Assembly (NCBI GenBank): GCA_028292265.1
Contig: JAQGMR010000051.1
Coordinates: 37,455 to 101,454, forward strand
Direction: 5' to 3'
Origin: Herminiimonas sp.
GTDB lineage: Bacteria; Pseudomonadota; Gammaproteobacteria; Burkholderiales; Burkholderiaceae_D
DNA: 64,000 nt
Under the pieces are notes generated by a model, which saw only the letters and a program-made list of their open reading frames with translations, did no database searches and was not told the DNA's origin. This document shows, in pieces, positions 53,935 to 63,800 of this stretch; within the stretch, counting starts at the first letter, position 1; every line of letters starts with the position of its first letter. The translations under genes were made by a program, and so were the position numbers.

Positions 53935-54837
53935 TTATTTGCCGCGCGGATTGAGTTGGTCGGCGGTGACCAGGAAAACCATGTCGTCGCCCGCGCTGGT
54001 GGAAAGCCAGACCAGTTCCAGGTCGGGAAAGGCAGCCTCGGCATGCGCGCGCTCGTTGCCAACTTCAACCAGGAGTACGCCGTCTCGCGTGAGCCGGCTT
54101 GCGGCGCCTGCGAGGATCTTGCGTACCAGATCCATGCCATCGGTGCCGCCTGCCAGTGCCATGCGCGGTTCATGTCCGTATTCTGGCGGCAGCGCGCCCA
54201 TTGAAGCGCCATTGACGTAGGGCGGGTTCGTCACAATCAAGTCATATTGCCGCGGCGGCAGGGCATCGTACAGGTCGGACTCGAGCAGGCTGATGCGGTC
54301 TTCCAGGCCATAGTCTGTCACGTTGCGGCGTGCCACCTCGAGGGCGTCTCCAGACAGGTCAACGGCATCGACCCGTGCGGTGGGGAAGGCATCCGCCAGC
54401 ATGATGGCCAGACAGCCCGAGCCGGTGCAGAGTTCCAGTATGTTCTGGACCGCCTCCGGGTACTTCACGAAGGGGGCGAAGCGGTCGGGTATCAGTTCCG
54501 CAATGAAGGAACGCGGAACGATGACCCGTTCGTCGACGTAAAAGCGGTATTCCGCCAGCCACGCTTCGTGGGTGATGTAAGCGGCCGGGACGCGTTCGGT
54601 TGCGCGGCGCTCGATGACCTGCAATACGGCATCTATTTCTGCCGGCAAAAGGCGCGCGTCGAGGAAGGGGTCCAGGTGGTCGAGCGGAAGTCGCAGCGTA
54701 TGCAGTAGCAGGTAGACGGCTTCATCCCAGGCATTTGAACTGCCATGGCCGAAGTAAAGGTCGGCGCTGTTGAAGCGTGAAACGGCGAAACGGAGCACGT
54801 CGCGCAAGGTTAGGAAAGGATGGTTGGCGGTGTTCAT
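53935..54837 (-). CDS. prmB: PrmB, ribosomal protein L3 N5-glutamine methyltransferase
   Basis: 300 residues from the ATG at 54837; the longer frame to 55050 is repeat-like and not family sequence. SAM motif ILELCTGSGCLAIML and the glutamine-binding motif LIVTNPPYV (NPPY). The N-terminal helical part (DVLRFAVSRFNSADLYFGHG) is typical of PrmB rather than PrmC. It lies downstream of dapE on the minus strand, a common betaproteobacterial arrangement. Confidence 0.94.
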   Translation of the reverse strand: MNTANHPFLTLRDVLRFAVSRFNSADLYFGHGSSNAWDEAVYLLLHTLRLPLDHLDPFLDARLLPAEIDAVLQVIERRATERVPAAYITHEAWLAEYRFYVDERVIVPRSFIAELIPDRFAPFVKYPEAVQNILELCTGSGCLAIMLADAFPTARVDAVDLSGDALEVARRNVTDYGLEDRISLLESDLYDALPPRQYDLIVTNPPYVNGASMGALPPEYGHEPRMALAGGTDGMDLVRKILAGAASRLTRDGVLLVEVGNERAHAEAAFPDLELVWLSTSAGDDMVFLVTADQLNPRGK

Positions 54838-54992
54838 GGTCAGAGAGCGGAGTGGTTGAAATGGAACGCCGCCGTTGAAGCGGCGTCTGCCGGACGGACC
54901 CCGCAAGGAACGTCGCCAGGGACGTCGCAATGGCTTGCGCCTGGGCCGGGAAGTCGCCCGGCAGCCCCCGGTGCCTTGCGCAGACTGGGGTC

Positions 54993-56120
54993 TTACAAAA
55001 GCAGGTTTTCCAGGGTGCGTCGATAGATGTTCTTGAGCGGATCGATGCAACTCAGTTCAATGTGCTCGTCGATCTTGTGAATGCTGCCATTGGGCGGCCC
55101 GAACTCAATAACCTGAGGACAGACTTGCGCAATAAACCGGCCGTCGGAGGTGCCGCCGGAGGTCGACAACTCGGTTTCAATGCCGGTTTCAGCGTGGATG
55201 GCGGCCGACAGGGCCTCGCTCAATTCGCCACGGGGAGTCAGGAATGGCAGGCCACCGATGGTCCATTTCAAGTCGTAGTCCACGCCATGCCGGTCAAGCG
55301 CCGCGCGCACCCGCTGTTGCAGGCTTTCCGGCGTGCTGGCCGTCGAAAAACGGAAATTGAAATCGATCACGACTTCCGAGGGAATGATATTGGATGCGCC
55401 CGTTCCACCATGAATATTGGATATTTGCCACGACGTGGGCAAGTAGTAGTCGTTGCCCAGGTCCCATTGCGTGGCGACCAGTTCCGCGAGTGCAGGCGTG
55501 ACCAGATGTATCGGGTTCTTTGCCAGGTGTGGATAGGCGATATGACCCTGCACCCCCTTGACTGTCAGGCGACCTGACATGGTGCCGCGACGGCCGTTCT
55601 TGATCATGTCGCCGAGGCGCTCGACGGAGGTGGGCTCGCCGATCACGCAGTAATCAGGTTGCTCGCCGCGTGCTTTCAGCTGTTGGCAAACGAATACCGT
55701 GCCGTCGGTTGCCGGGCCTTCCTCGTCGCTGGTAATGAGGAAGCCGATCGAGCCCTTGTGGTCCGGGTGCGCGGCGATAAATTCTTCCACGGCCACCAGC
55801 ATGGCGGCGATGGAGGTTTTCATGTCAGCGGCGCCCCGGCCATAGAGCTTGCCGTCGCGTTGCGTCGGCTGAAACGGATGCGATGTCCAGGCGTCGAGTG
55901 GTCCGGTCGGCACCACGTCGGTATGGCCGGCGAAAACCAGCAGCGGTTTCGCGCTGCCGCGCCGTGCCCACAAGTTGCTGACGTCGGACGAGGGCATGGC
56001 CTCGCAATCAAAGCCGAGCGGCTGCAGCAGGGTTGCAATGCGCTGCTGGCAGCCGTTGTCTTCGGGGCTTACCGAGGAAAGGGCGATCAGTTCTTCGGCC
56101 AGTGACAGTGTTTTGCTCAT
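54993..56120 (-). CDS. dapE: DapE, succinyl-diaminopimelate desuccinylase
   Basis: 375 residues from the ATG at 56120 (overlapping the ArsC/Spx stop). M20-family zinc peptidase: first metal motif FAGHTDVVP (about residue 67), second [14 protein letters not shown], catalytic/metal glutamates in TSDEEGPA, and a dimerisation domain (about 180-295). It hydrolyses N-succinyl-LL-diaminopimelate to LL-DAP and succinate, for lysine and peptidoglycan synthesis. With DapC and DapD, all three steps of the succinylase branch are encoded here. Confidence 0.96.
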   Translation of the reverse strand: MSKTLSLAEELIALSSVSPEDNGCQQRIATLLQPLGFDCEAMPSSDVSNLWARRGSAKPLLVFAGHTDVVPTGPLDAWTSHPFQPTQRDGKLYGRGAADMKTSIAAMLVAVEEFIAAHPDHKGSIGFLITSDEEGPATDGTVFVCQQLKARGEQPDYCVIGEPTSVERLGDMIKNGRRGTMSGRLTVKGVQGHIAYPHLAKNPIHLVTPALAELVATQWDLGNDYYLPTSWQISNIHGGTGASNIIPSEVVIDFNFRFSTASTPESLQQRVRAALDRHGVDYDLKWTIGGLPFLTPRGELSEALSAAIHAETGIETELSTSGGTSDGRFIAQVCPQVIEFGPPNGSIHKIDEHIELSCIDPLKNIYRRTLENLLL

Positions 56121-56485
56121 GCCGGGTTCCCGAACAATTTTTGGTAGAGGTCTTCGGAATAGCCGACGTGTACCGCATTGTCGTGCACCAGGACCGGGCG
56201 CTTGATTACTGAGGAATTTTCCAGCATCAGCGCCGCGGCGCTGTTGCCGTCGGCCACGCTGGCCTTGCGCGCTTCGGCCAGGCCACGCCAGGTGGTGCCC
56301 CGTCGATTGAGCAGGACTTCCCACGGCTGATGCACGAGCCAGGACGCGATCATCACGCGATCAATGCCATTCTTCTTGAAGTCGTGGAAAACGTGCGGCA
56401 CGTGCCGCTCAAGAAGCCAGGCGCGGGCCTTTCGCACCTGATCGCAATTCGGAATGCCGTACAGGACAGTGTCAGGTTCGCTCAT
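56117..56485 (-). CDS. ArsC/Spx-family reductase-like protein (YffB type)
   Basis: 122 residues. Thioredoxin-like start [17 protein letters not shown] with a single redox Cys, and a C-terminal [20 protein letters not shown]. ArsC/Spx homologues in dap operons are often called YffB-like and lack the arsenate-reductase arginine pattern; arsenate reduction is unlikely. Overlaps both pilU (4 nt) and dapE (4 nt), so it is tightly coupled. Confidence 0.9.
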   Translation of the reverse strand: MSEPDTVLYGIPNCDQVRKARAWLLERHVPHVFHDFKKNGIDRVMIASWLVHQPWEVLLNRRGTTWRGLAEARKASVADGNSAAALMLENSSVIKRPVLVHDNAVHVGYSEDLYQKLFGNPA

Positions 56486-57624
56486 ACGTTCAGAGTAAAT
56501 TCTGTGAAGGTGGCGCCATTGTGCTCCGGCAGGCTAGGCGGCGGCTCGGCCCGCGGCGATTCCCTGGACGCCTCATTATTGAGCAGCCAGTAGAGGTTGG
56601 TTGCGGAGTCTGCGTTGGCGAGCGCATTTTCCTGCGTGACCCGGCCTTCGCGAATCAAGTCCAGCAGCGCATGCTCAAAGGTTTGGGAACCTGGCGACAT
56701 GCTTTTCTCGATCGCTTCCCTGATTGCGCCGATCTGGCCCTGTTCGATCAATTCGCTGATATGCCGCGTGTTCAGCATGACCTCGACCGCCGCGCGCAGC
56801 CCGCCGCCGATGGAGGGAACCAGGCGCTGAGAAACGATCGCCTTGAGGGTCGTTGCAAGGTCCGGAAACAGCGATTGCCGGGTCTCCATCGGGAAGAAGT
56901 TGATGATGCGGTTGAGTGCCTGGTAGCTGTTGTTTGCATGCAGCGTGGCGACGACCAGATGGCCGGATTGCGCATAAGCGATTGCGGCCGACATGGTGTC
57001 CTTGTCCCGTATTTCCCCGATCAGAATGCAGTCCGGCGCCTGCCGCAGCGCATTCTTGAGCGCGATATTGAGGCTGACCGCATCGGTGCCAATCTCGCGC
57101 TGGTTCACGATGGATTTGCGGTTGGTGAACAGGAATTCGATCGGATCTTCCAGCGTCAAGATGTGGCTCGCCGTCATTGCGTTGCGACGATCCAGCATGG
57201 ACGCAATCGTGGTCGACTTGCCGGAGCCCGTTGCGCCAACAACCAGCAAGAGGCCACGCTTCTCCATGATGAGGTCGGACAGGATCGCCGGCAGGCGCAG
57301 GTCGTCCAGCGCCGGAATTTCCGTGGGAATATAACGCAGCACGGCCGACGTACTACCGCGTTGCGTGAAAGCCGAAAGGCGAAAGTTGCCGACGCCAGGA
57401 ACCGGTATGCCAAGGTTCAGTTCGTTATTGCGGTCAAGCTCCTTCAGCTTGTCTTCGGGGACCACCTCGGCCAGCAGCGTTCGGATCGCTGTCTGATCCA
57501 TCTTTTGCTGGTTGACCGGAATGAGTTTCCCGCTGATTTTGACCTGGACCGGCGCGTTCACGGACAGGAACAGGTCCGAGGCCGATTTGTCTCGCATCAG
57601 CTGAAAAAGACGGTCCATTGCCAT
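56482..57624 (-). CDS. pilU: PilU-like twitching motility ATPase
   Basis: 380 residues, AGGAG 8 nt before the ATG. PilT/PilU retraction ATPase: N-terminal PAS-like region with MDRLFQLMRDKSASDLFLS, Walker A VGATGSGKSTTIASML (about residue 130), Asp box, Walker B LIGEIRDKDTM and His box VVATLHANNSYQALNR. The start and the extended acidic C-terminus favour PilU over PilT. It retracts type IV pili together with PilT, which is not in this window. It lies within the dap operon (dapD 5', arsC/spx 3'). Confidence 0.92.
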   Translation of the reverse strand: MAMDRLFQLMRDKSASDLFLSVNAPVQVKISGKLIPVNQQKMDQTAIRTLLAEVVPEDKLKELDRNNELNLGIPVPGVGNFRLSAFTQRGSTSAVLRYIPTEIPALDDLRLPAILSDLIMEKRGLLLVVGATGSGKSTTIASMLDRRNAMTASHILTLEDPIEFLFTNRKSIVNQREIGTDAVSLNIALKNALRQAPDCILIGEIRDKDTMSAAIAYAQSGHLVVATLHANNSYQALNRIINFFPMETRQSLFPDLATTLKAIVSQRLVPSIGGGLRAAVEVMLNTRHISELIEQGQIGAIREAIEKSMSPGSQTFEHALLDLIREGRVTQENALANADSATNLYWLLNNEASRESPRAEPPPSLPEHNGATFTEFTLNV

Positions 57625-57665
57625 GTGAGGCTCTCCTGTTCAGCGGACGGTGTGCAGGCGGGCGC

Positions 57666-58493
57666 TCAAGCTTCCCGCAGCAATTCGTTGATGCCGGTTT
57701 TCGCTCGGGTCTTGGCGTCCACCCGCTTGACGATGACGGCGCAATAGAGACTGTAGAGTCCGTTGGCGGCAGGCAGGTTGCCCGAGACCACCACCGATCC
57801 GGAAGGGATGCGGCCGTAACTGACTTCACCGGTTGCCCGGTCGTAGATCTTGGTCGACTGTCCAATGTAGACGCCCATCGAGATCACGGAGTTTTCTTCA
57901 ACGATGACGCCTTCGACGATCTCGGAGCGCGCGCCGATAAAGCAGTTGTCTTCGATGATGGTGGGATTGGCCTGCATTGGCTCCAGCACGCCGCCAATGC
58001 CAACGCCGCCCGACAGGTGCACGTTCTTCCCGATCTGTGCGCAGGAGCCAACGGTAGCCCAGGTGTCGACCATGGTGCCTTCGTCGACATGAGCCCCAAT
58101 ATTCACGTACGACGGCATCAGCACCACGTTGCGTGCGATGAAGCTGCCGCGGCGGGCGACCGCCGGCGGCACGACACGAAACCCGCCTTTGGCGAAGTCT
58201 TCGGCCGTGTAGTTGGCGAACTTGGTGGGCACCTTGTCATAGAACTGCATATCGTCGCCTGCCGGCATGGCGACGTTGTCCTCAAGACGGAATGACAGCA
58301 ACACCGCCTTCTTTACCCACTGATTGACTGTCCATCCGTCGCTTCCCTTTTGCGCCACGCGCAGGGTGCCGGCGTCGAGCGCGGCCAGCACGTGGGCGAC
58401 TGCCTCGCGTACTTCAGATGGCGCCGATTTTGGTGAGATGGTGGCGCGGTCTTCCCACGCCTGGTCGAGAATCTGCTGAAGCTGTTGAGTCAT
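57666..58493 (-). CDS. dapD: DapD, tetrahydrodipicolinate N-succinyltransferase
   Basis: 275 residues, the standard length. N-terminal helical domain, then hexapeptide-repeat left-handed beta helix (about 105-230: [39 protein letters not shown]) and a short C-terminal part. It transfers succinate from succinyl-CoA to tetrahydrodipicolinate. Start ATG at 58493, 41 nt before pilU; upstream gap carries a degenerate repeat. Confidence 0.96.
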   Translation of the reverse strand: MTQQLQQILDQAWEDRATISPKSAPSEVREAVAHVLAALDAGTLRVAQKGSDGWTVNQWVKKAVLLSFRLEDNVAMPAGDDMQFYDKVPTKFANYTAEDFAKGGFRVVPPAVARRGSFIARNVVLMPSYVNIGAHVDEGTMVDTWATVGSCAQIGKNVHLSGGVGIGGVLEPMQANPTIIEDNCFIGARSEIVEGVIVEENSVISMGVYIGQSTKIYDRATGEVSYGRIPSGSVVVSGNLPAANGLYSLYCAVIVKRVDAKTRAKTGINELLREA

Positions 58494-58560
58494 TTTTTTA
58501 GGGTCGGTTAGATTGCGTTTTTGCGGTGCATTTCGATGCGGCGCGGTTGCGATGGTCTTG

Positions 58561-58598
58561 GTGCGCTTTTACGATGCGTGTGCGGCTTTAAGATGCCG
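58561..58598. repeat. 19-bp degenerate repeat between dapC and dapD
   Basis: GTGCGCTTTTACGATGCGT (58561-58579) and GTGCGGCTTTAAGATGCCG (58580-58598), with looser echoes on both sides (58515-58560 and 58599-58625). The 242-bp gap has no gene; the dapD promoter is presumably also here. Confidence 0.6.
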
Positions 58599-58735
58599 GC
58601 GTGAAGCTTTTCTGTAATGCGTGGCTGCGATACCTTGCCGCCATAAGGATTGCCACGGGGTCGCTGCCATGTTGCTGCGCTGACTACTCGATCCGGAAGG
58701 TGAGGCTTTTGTGGAATTGCGAAAGCTCCGCAGCA

Positions 58736-59944
58736 TCAGCGCGCGGGCAACCGGGCGGTGAACTCCACGATGCGTCGCGCTGCTTCCATGCATTCGTCAA
58801 CTTCCGCCACCAGCGCCATGCGTATCCGGTTCCTGCCCGGGTTTTGCCCGTGCGCTTCACGCGCAAGATAGCTGCCCGGCAAGACCGTCACATTATATTC
58901 GGCGTACAGCCGTCTGGCGAATTCCACATCGGTGATGTCTGCAATCTGGTCGACCTTCGCCCACAGGTAGAAACCAGCATCGGGAAGTTCGACGTCCATC
59001 ACCTCTTGCAGCAAGGGCGTGACCTGCGCGAACTTCGCGATATATTTTGCACGGTTCTCCTCGACATGCTTTTCGTCGTTCCAGGCGGCACTCGATGCTG
59101 CCTGCACCGACGGACTCATCGCGCCGCCGTGGTAGGTGCGGTACAGCAGGAATTTGGCGAGGATGGCGGCATCACCGGCGACGAACCCGGAACGCATGCC
59201 GGGAACGTTGGAACGCTTCGACAAGCTTGAAAAAACCACAAGCCGAGCGAAGTCCGTTCGACCGAGGCGATGGGCCGCCTCCAGCGCGCCGAGTGGAGGG
59301 TCTTTCTTGAAGTAGATTTCGGAATAACACTCGTCCGAAGCAATCACGAAGCCATACCGTTCAGACAGATCAAACAGTTGCTGCCACTCTTTTATAGAGA
59401 GCACGGCTCCGGTCGGATTCCCCGGTGAGGACACATAGAGCAATTGCACCCGCTGCCACACTTCATCCGGCACGCTGGCATAGTCGGGAGCGAAATTGCG
59501 CTCGGGGTCCGAGTTGACGAACCACGGCCTGGCGCCAGCGAGATAGGCCGCGCCTTCATAAATTTGGTAGAACGGATTGGGGCAGATAACGAGTGCTTCG
59601 GCGCGCGAATCTATAACGGTTTGCGCCAGTGCAAAAAGTGCTTCGCGCGAGCCGTTCACTGGCAACACCTGCTTCGCTGCATCGACCTTCGGCAGTCCAT
59701 AGCGGCGTTCGAGCCAGCCCGCAATCGTAGCGCGCAGTGCTTCACTGCCGATTGTGGTGGGATAGGTGGCAAGCCCATCCAGGTTGGCCGCCAGCGTTTC
59801 CCTGATGAAGGCCGGCGTTGGATGGCGTGGTTCGCCGATACCGAGGCTGATTGGCTTGTAGTCGTCCGAGGGTCGTGTATTGGCCAGCAGCAGGCGCAGC
59901 TTTTCGAAGGGATAAGGCTGAAGCAGGTTGAGAAGTGGATTCAC
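58736..59944 (-). CDS. dapC: DapC, succinyldiaminopimelate aminotransferase
   Basis: 402 residues. Class I/II PLP aminotransferase: SPGNPTGAV region (about 170), DECYSEIYF, and the PLP lysine in SSLSKRSNVPGMRSGF (about residue 240). Upstream of dapD and dapE, and of the class named succinyldiaminopimelate transaminase in Burkholderiales. The reaction is glutamate-dependent amination of N-succinyl-2-amino-6-ketopimelate. Diverges from smc. Confidence 0.94.
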   Translation of the reverse strand: MNPLLNLLQPYPFEKLRLLLANTRPSDDYKPISLGIGEPRHPTPAFIRETLAANLDGLATYPTTIGSEALRATIAGWLERRYGLPKVDAAKQVLPVNGSREALFALAQTVIDSRAEALVICPNPFYQIYEGAAYLAGARPWFVNSDPERNFAPDYASVPDEVWQRVQLLYVSSPGNPTGAVLSIKEWQQLFDLSERYGFVIASDECYSEIYFKKDPPLGALEAAHRLGRTDFARLVVFSSLSKRSNVPGMRSGFVAGDAAILAKFLLYRTYHGGAMSPSVQAASSAAWNDEKHVEENRAKYIAKFAQVTPLLQEVMDVELPDAGFYLWAKVDQIADITDVEFARRLYAEYNVTVLPGSYLAREAHGQNPGRNRIRMALVAEVDECMEAARRIVEFTARLPAR

Positions 59945-60281
59945 GAGCGCCCAAAGAACGGTATTGAATGGGCGCCATTATAGCCTCCATGACGAGGCCG
60001 AAGCGGGTCGCCCCGGAGGCGGTCCGTTGATATTTGGGACAGATTCGGTTGATGTTCGGGATAAATTCGGGATAAGTCCCAGACACGTTCCCGATGAGAT
60101 CGGGAGGAGATCGGGGATGATATTATTAGCCGCTTCAAAAGCCAGCCGTGGCGCAGTGCGTTCCGCCGCGGCCGCCGACAACGCCGGCCGAGGCGAATCG
60201 TCACATGAAGCGCGGCCGCGCGCCTGTCGCAGCGCCTGATCAGGCAATCAGCTTGCCACCCCATAGAAAAGTGTTGATACC
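59945..60281. other. 337-bp divergent gap dapC/smc with 22-bp degenerate repeats
   Basis: No gene. Units GTTGATATTTGGGACAGATT.. (60026-60047) and GTTGATGTTCGGGATAAATT.. (60048-60069) match at 18 of 22 positions; a third (60070-60091) and GATCGGG echoes to about 60118 are more diverged. The remainder should carry the promoters of dapC and smc. Confidence 0.7.
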
Positions 60282-63200
60282 GTGCGATTAACTTCAATCA
60301 AGCTCTCTGGCTTCAAGTCCTTCGCGGAAATGACCAACTTTCAGGTACCCGGCCAACTGGTCGGGGTGGTCGGGCCAAACGGCTGTGGCAAATCGAACAT
60401 CATTGATGCGGTGCGCTGGGTCCTTGGCGAATCCAAGGCTTCTGAATTGCGCGGCGAATCAATGCAGGACGTGATTTTCAACGGTACAACGACTCGCAAG
60501 CCGGCAGGGCGCTCTTCCGTGGAGCTTGTGTTTGACAATGCCGACGGCAAGGCGGCAGGACAATGGGGGCAGTATGCCGAGATCGCCGTCAAGCGGACCC
60601 TGACCCGCGACGGCACCTCCACTTACTACATCAATAACCAGGCGGTTCGCCGCCGGGACATTCAAGACATCTTCCTCGGAACGGGCTTGGGACCGCGTGC
60701 CTACGCCATCATCGGACAGGGGATGATTTCCCGCATCATTGAGGCGCGTCCCGAAGAGTTGCGCATTTTCCTGGAAGAAGCGGCAGGCGTGTCGAAGTAC
60801 AAGGAGCGCCGCCGGGAAACAGAAAACCGCTTGCACGATACGCGTGAGAACCTGCTGCGGGTGGATGACATTCTGCGTGAACTTAATGCCAACCTGGAAA
60901 AGCTGCAGGGACAGGCTTCAGTGGCGAAAAAATTCCATGCCTTGCAGGCAGACCAGGAAGAAAAGCAGCGGCTGCTGTGGCTATTGCGGAAAAACGAAGC
61001 CAAGGTCGAGCAGGAGCGCCATTTCCGCGACATAGAGAAGGCGCAAACGGAGCTCGAAGGTCAAACTGCAAAACTGCGCCATGTCGAAACCGAACTCGAG
61101 CACATGCGCCAGGCCCACTACGCCGCCGGCGACCGCCTCCACACGGCCCAGGGACACCTGTATCAAACCAATTCTGAAATCGGCAGCCTCGAAGCGCAGA
61201 TCAGGTTTGTGATCGAGTCGCGCAGCCGGCTGCAAAGCCAGTTGAATTCCCTAACTGCCCAACGCGACCAGTGGCAGCGCCAGGGCACCCAATTCCAGGA
61301 CGATCTGGCGGAAGCGGAAATGCATCTGGAAGAACATGCGGTTCGTGTCGAGCAAGCGCAGCAGGCGGCGCACGAGCACCACGACCGGATTCCGGCGCTG
61401 GAACAGGCATGGCGCGAAGCGCAGCTAAGCACTACGGAGTCGCGCGCCAAGATCATGCAGGCGCAGCAGCAGATCGAACTCGAATCGACGCATCAACGCA
61501 ACGCATCCAACATTTTGAACAGCCTGGCGGTGCGACGGGAGCGTCTGACCCAGGAAAAATCAGGCCTGAGCATGCCCGATGCGGCGCACCTGACCAACCT
61601 GAAGTTGCAGCTCGAAGAAAAGCAGGCCGCGCTGGAAGAAGCCAGCATGCAGCTTGAAGAAGCGCAGGAGCAGCAACCGCGGCTGGAAGAAGAGCGGCGT
61701 AGCGCGCAGGAACAGGTCAATACCGAAAGCGCCAACAACGCGCAGCTTGAAGCACGCTTGCTGGCGCTGAAGCAGCTGCAAGAAAACGTGCAAACCCAAG
61801 GCAAGGTGCAGCCGTGGTTGCAGAAACATGAGCTTGGCACGCTGCCGCGACTCTGGAAGAAACTCGATATTGCGGCTGGCTGGGAAACGGCACTGGAAGC
61901 GGTGCTGCGCGAGCGCACTTCGGCGCTTGAAATGTCCAACCTGGACTGGGCCAAGGCGTTCTTCAATGACGCGCCGCCGGCCAAGCTGGCGCTTTTTTCG
62001 CCCGATGCGGTAACGCCGCCTGCAGGGGAGGGGCCGGCCGGCCTCAAGTCGCTGCTCTCGCTGCTGCAATTGAATGACCCGGGCCTGCGCGCACTGATGC
62101 AGGATTGGCTGCACCAGGTCTATGTCGCCGACGACGCCGCCAGCGCCTTGGCGGACCGGGCAAAACTGCCGGTGGGTGGCTATTTCGTGACCCAGCAGGG
62201 GCATATGGTGGCTCGCAACAGCGTACGTTTTCATGCTTCCGATTCGGAGCAGGACGGCATGCTGGCGCGGCAGCATGAGATCGAAAACATCGGCAAGCAG
62301 CTGCGCGCGCAGCAGATGCTGGCCGACGAGGCGCGCAGTCGGGCGGTGCGGGCCGAAGCGGCGCTGACACAATCGGTGCAACGCCTGCAGGAACTGCGAC
62401 AGCGCGTGACCAGCTTGACCCAAACCACGCATGGTCTGCAACTGGACGTGATGAAGCTGTCTGAAGTGCAGGAGCGCTTCAACCAGCGCAGCGCGCAGAT
62501 CGTGTCGGACCTGGCCGAGATCGCCGCGCAGGAAGCCGAGCAGCAGCAGGTAAAGGCGGAGTCGGAAGCGAAGTTCGAGCAACTCGACGCAGACCTTGGC
62601 GTGATGCAGGAAGCGCATGAGGAGGGGCAGACTGCCTACCTTGCGAAGGAACAGCAACTCAACGATGCGCGCAACCGGCTGCGGGAACTGGAACGTTCGG
62701 CGCAGGAGGCAGAGTTTGCGGAGAAGGCGCATCGCAGTCGCATCGAGGAGCTGAAGCGCAGCATCGCCACCGCGCTGGAGCAGGCGGCGCAGTTGTTTGC
62801 CAACATGCAGCAGGGACACCTTGAACTGGAAAGCCTGGACGACCAGGCGGCGCAGGCCGGCCTGCAGTCGCTGCTTGACAAGCGCAGCGACCAGGAGCGC
62901 GCGCTAGCCGATGCGCGCCATGAGCTCGACCAGTTGGCACAAAAACTGCGACACCACGAAGAAACCCGCATGCAGTCGGAACGCAGCCTGCAGCCGCAGC
63001 GCGACCGCATCATGGAATTGCAGTTGAAGGAACAGGCCGCAAGGTTGAACCAGGAGCAGTTCTCACAGCAACTGGCAGAGGTGCAAGCTGACGAAGCGGC
63101 ATTGACAGAGAAGCTTAACGGCGACATCCGTCCTTCATGGCTGCAGGGAGAAGTGACCCGCCTGACCAATGCCATCGCTGCGCTGGGCGCAGTCAACCTG

Positions 63201-63800
63201 GCGGCGCTGGATGAACTGGCGCAGGCTTCGGAGCGCAAGGACTTCCTTGATGCGCAGAACGCCGATCTGACGGAAGCGATCAATACGCTGCAAGACGCGA
63301 TCCACAAGATCGACAAGGAAACCCGCGACCTGTTGCAGAATACCTTTGACCAGGTAAACATTCATTTTGGCGAACTGTTCCCGATCCTGTTTGGCGGCGG
63401 CAATGCGAAGCTGGTAATGACGGGGGACGAAATCCTCGATTCAGGCGTACAGGTGATGGCACAGCCGCCGGGCAAGAAGAATGCGACGATTCACCTGCTG
63501 TCGGGCGGCGAGAAGGCACTCACCGCTACTGCCCTGGTGTTCTCGATGTTCCAGCTTAATCCGGCGCCGTTCTGCCTGCTGGACGAGGTGGATGCGCCGC
63601 TGGACGATGCCAACACCGAGCGTTACGCCAAGCTGGTGTCGGCGATGTCCCGGGAGACCCAGTTCCTGTTCATCAGCCACAACAAGATCGCCATGGAGAT
63701 GGCCGAGCAGCTGATCGGCGTCACCATGCAGGAGCAGGGTGTCTCGCGCATCGTCGCCGTGGACATGGAGTCGGCCGTTTCGATGGCCGAGGCCGCATGA
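60282..63800 (+). CDS. smc: SMC, chromosome segregation ATPase
   Basis: 1172 residues, usual bacterial SMC length. N-terminal Walker A VGPNGCGKSN (about residue 32), long coiled coil (about 170-500), hinge (about 515-640), second coiled coil (about 660-1000), C-terminal ABC signature LLSGGEKALTATALVF and Walker B FCLLDEVDAPLDD. It organises and condenses the chromosome with ScpAB (not in window). The ATG gives the exact family N-terminus MRLTSIKLSGFKSF. Its stop overlaps zipA (ATGA). Confidence 0.97.
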   Translation: MRLTSIKLSGFKSFAEMTNFQVPGQLVGVVGPNGCGKSNIIDAVRWVLGESKASELRGESMQDVIFNGTTTRKPAGRSSVELVFDNADGKAAGQWGQYAEIAVKRTLTRDGTSTYYINNQAVRRRDIQDIFLGTGLGPRAYAIIGQGMISRIIEARPEELRIFLEEAAGVSKYKERRRETENRLHDTRENLLRVDDILRELNANLEKLQGQASVAKKFHALQADQEEKQRLLWLLRKNEAKVEQERHFRDIEKAQTELEGQTAKLRHVETELEHMRQAHYAAGDRLHTAQGHLYQTNSEIGSLEAQIRFVIESRSRLQSQLNSLTAQRDQWQRQGTQFQDDLAEAEMHLEEHAVRVEQAQQAAHEHHDRIPALEQAWREAQLSTTESRAKIMQAQQQIELESTHQRNASNILNSLAVRRERLTQEKSGLSMPDAAHLTNLKLQLEEKQAALEEASMQLEEAQEQQPRLEEERRSAQEQVNTESANNAQLEARLLALKQLQENVQTQGKVQPWLQKHELGTLPRLWKKLDIAAGWETALEAVLRERTSALEMSNLDWAKAFFNDAPPAKLALFSPDAVTPPAGEGPAGLKSLLSLLQLNDPGLRALMQDWLHQVYVADDAASALADRAKLPVGGYFVTQQGHMVARNSVRFHASDSEQDGMLARQHEIENIGKQLRAQQMLADEARSRAVRAEAALTQSVQRLQELRQRVTSLTQTTHGLQLDVMKLSEVQERFNQRSAQIVSDLAEIAAQEAEQQQVKAESEAKFEQLDADLGVMQEAHEEGQTAYLAKEQQLNDARNRLRELERSAQEAEFAEKAHRSRIEELKRSIATALEQAAQLFANMQQGHLELESLDDQAAQAGLQSLLDKRSDQERALADARHELDQLAQKLRHHEETRMQSERSLQPQRDRIMELQLKEQAARLNQEQFSQQLAEVQADEAALTEKLNGDIRPSWLQGEVTRLTNAIAALGAVNLAALDELAQASERKDFLDAQNADLTEAINTLQDAIHKIDKETRDLLQNTFDQVNIHFGELFPILFGGGNAKLVMTGDEILDSGVQVMAQPPGKKNATIHLLSGGEKALTATALVFSMFQLNPAPFCLLDEVDAPLDDANTERYAKLVSAMSRETQFLFISHNKIAMEMAEQLIGVTMQEQGVSRIVAVDMESAVSMAEAA

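Noticed and set aside
56521..57747. 408-codon plus-strand frame opposite pilU
   Set aside because: Antisense shadow; pilU carries all ATPase motifs and a good ribosome site.
61560..62819. 419-codon minus-strand frame inside smc
   Set aside because: It is the antisense of the SMC coiled coil, Leu/Arg/His-rich with no recognisable domain; the smc frame is unbroken.
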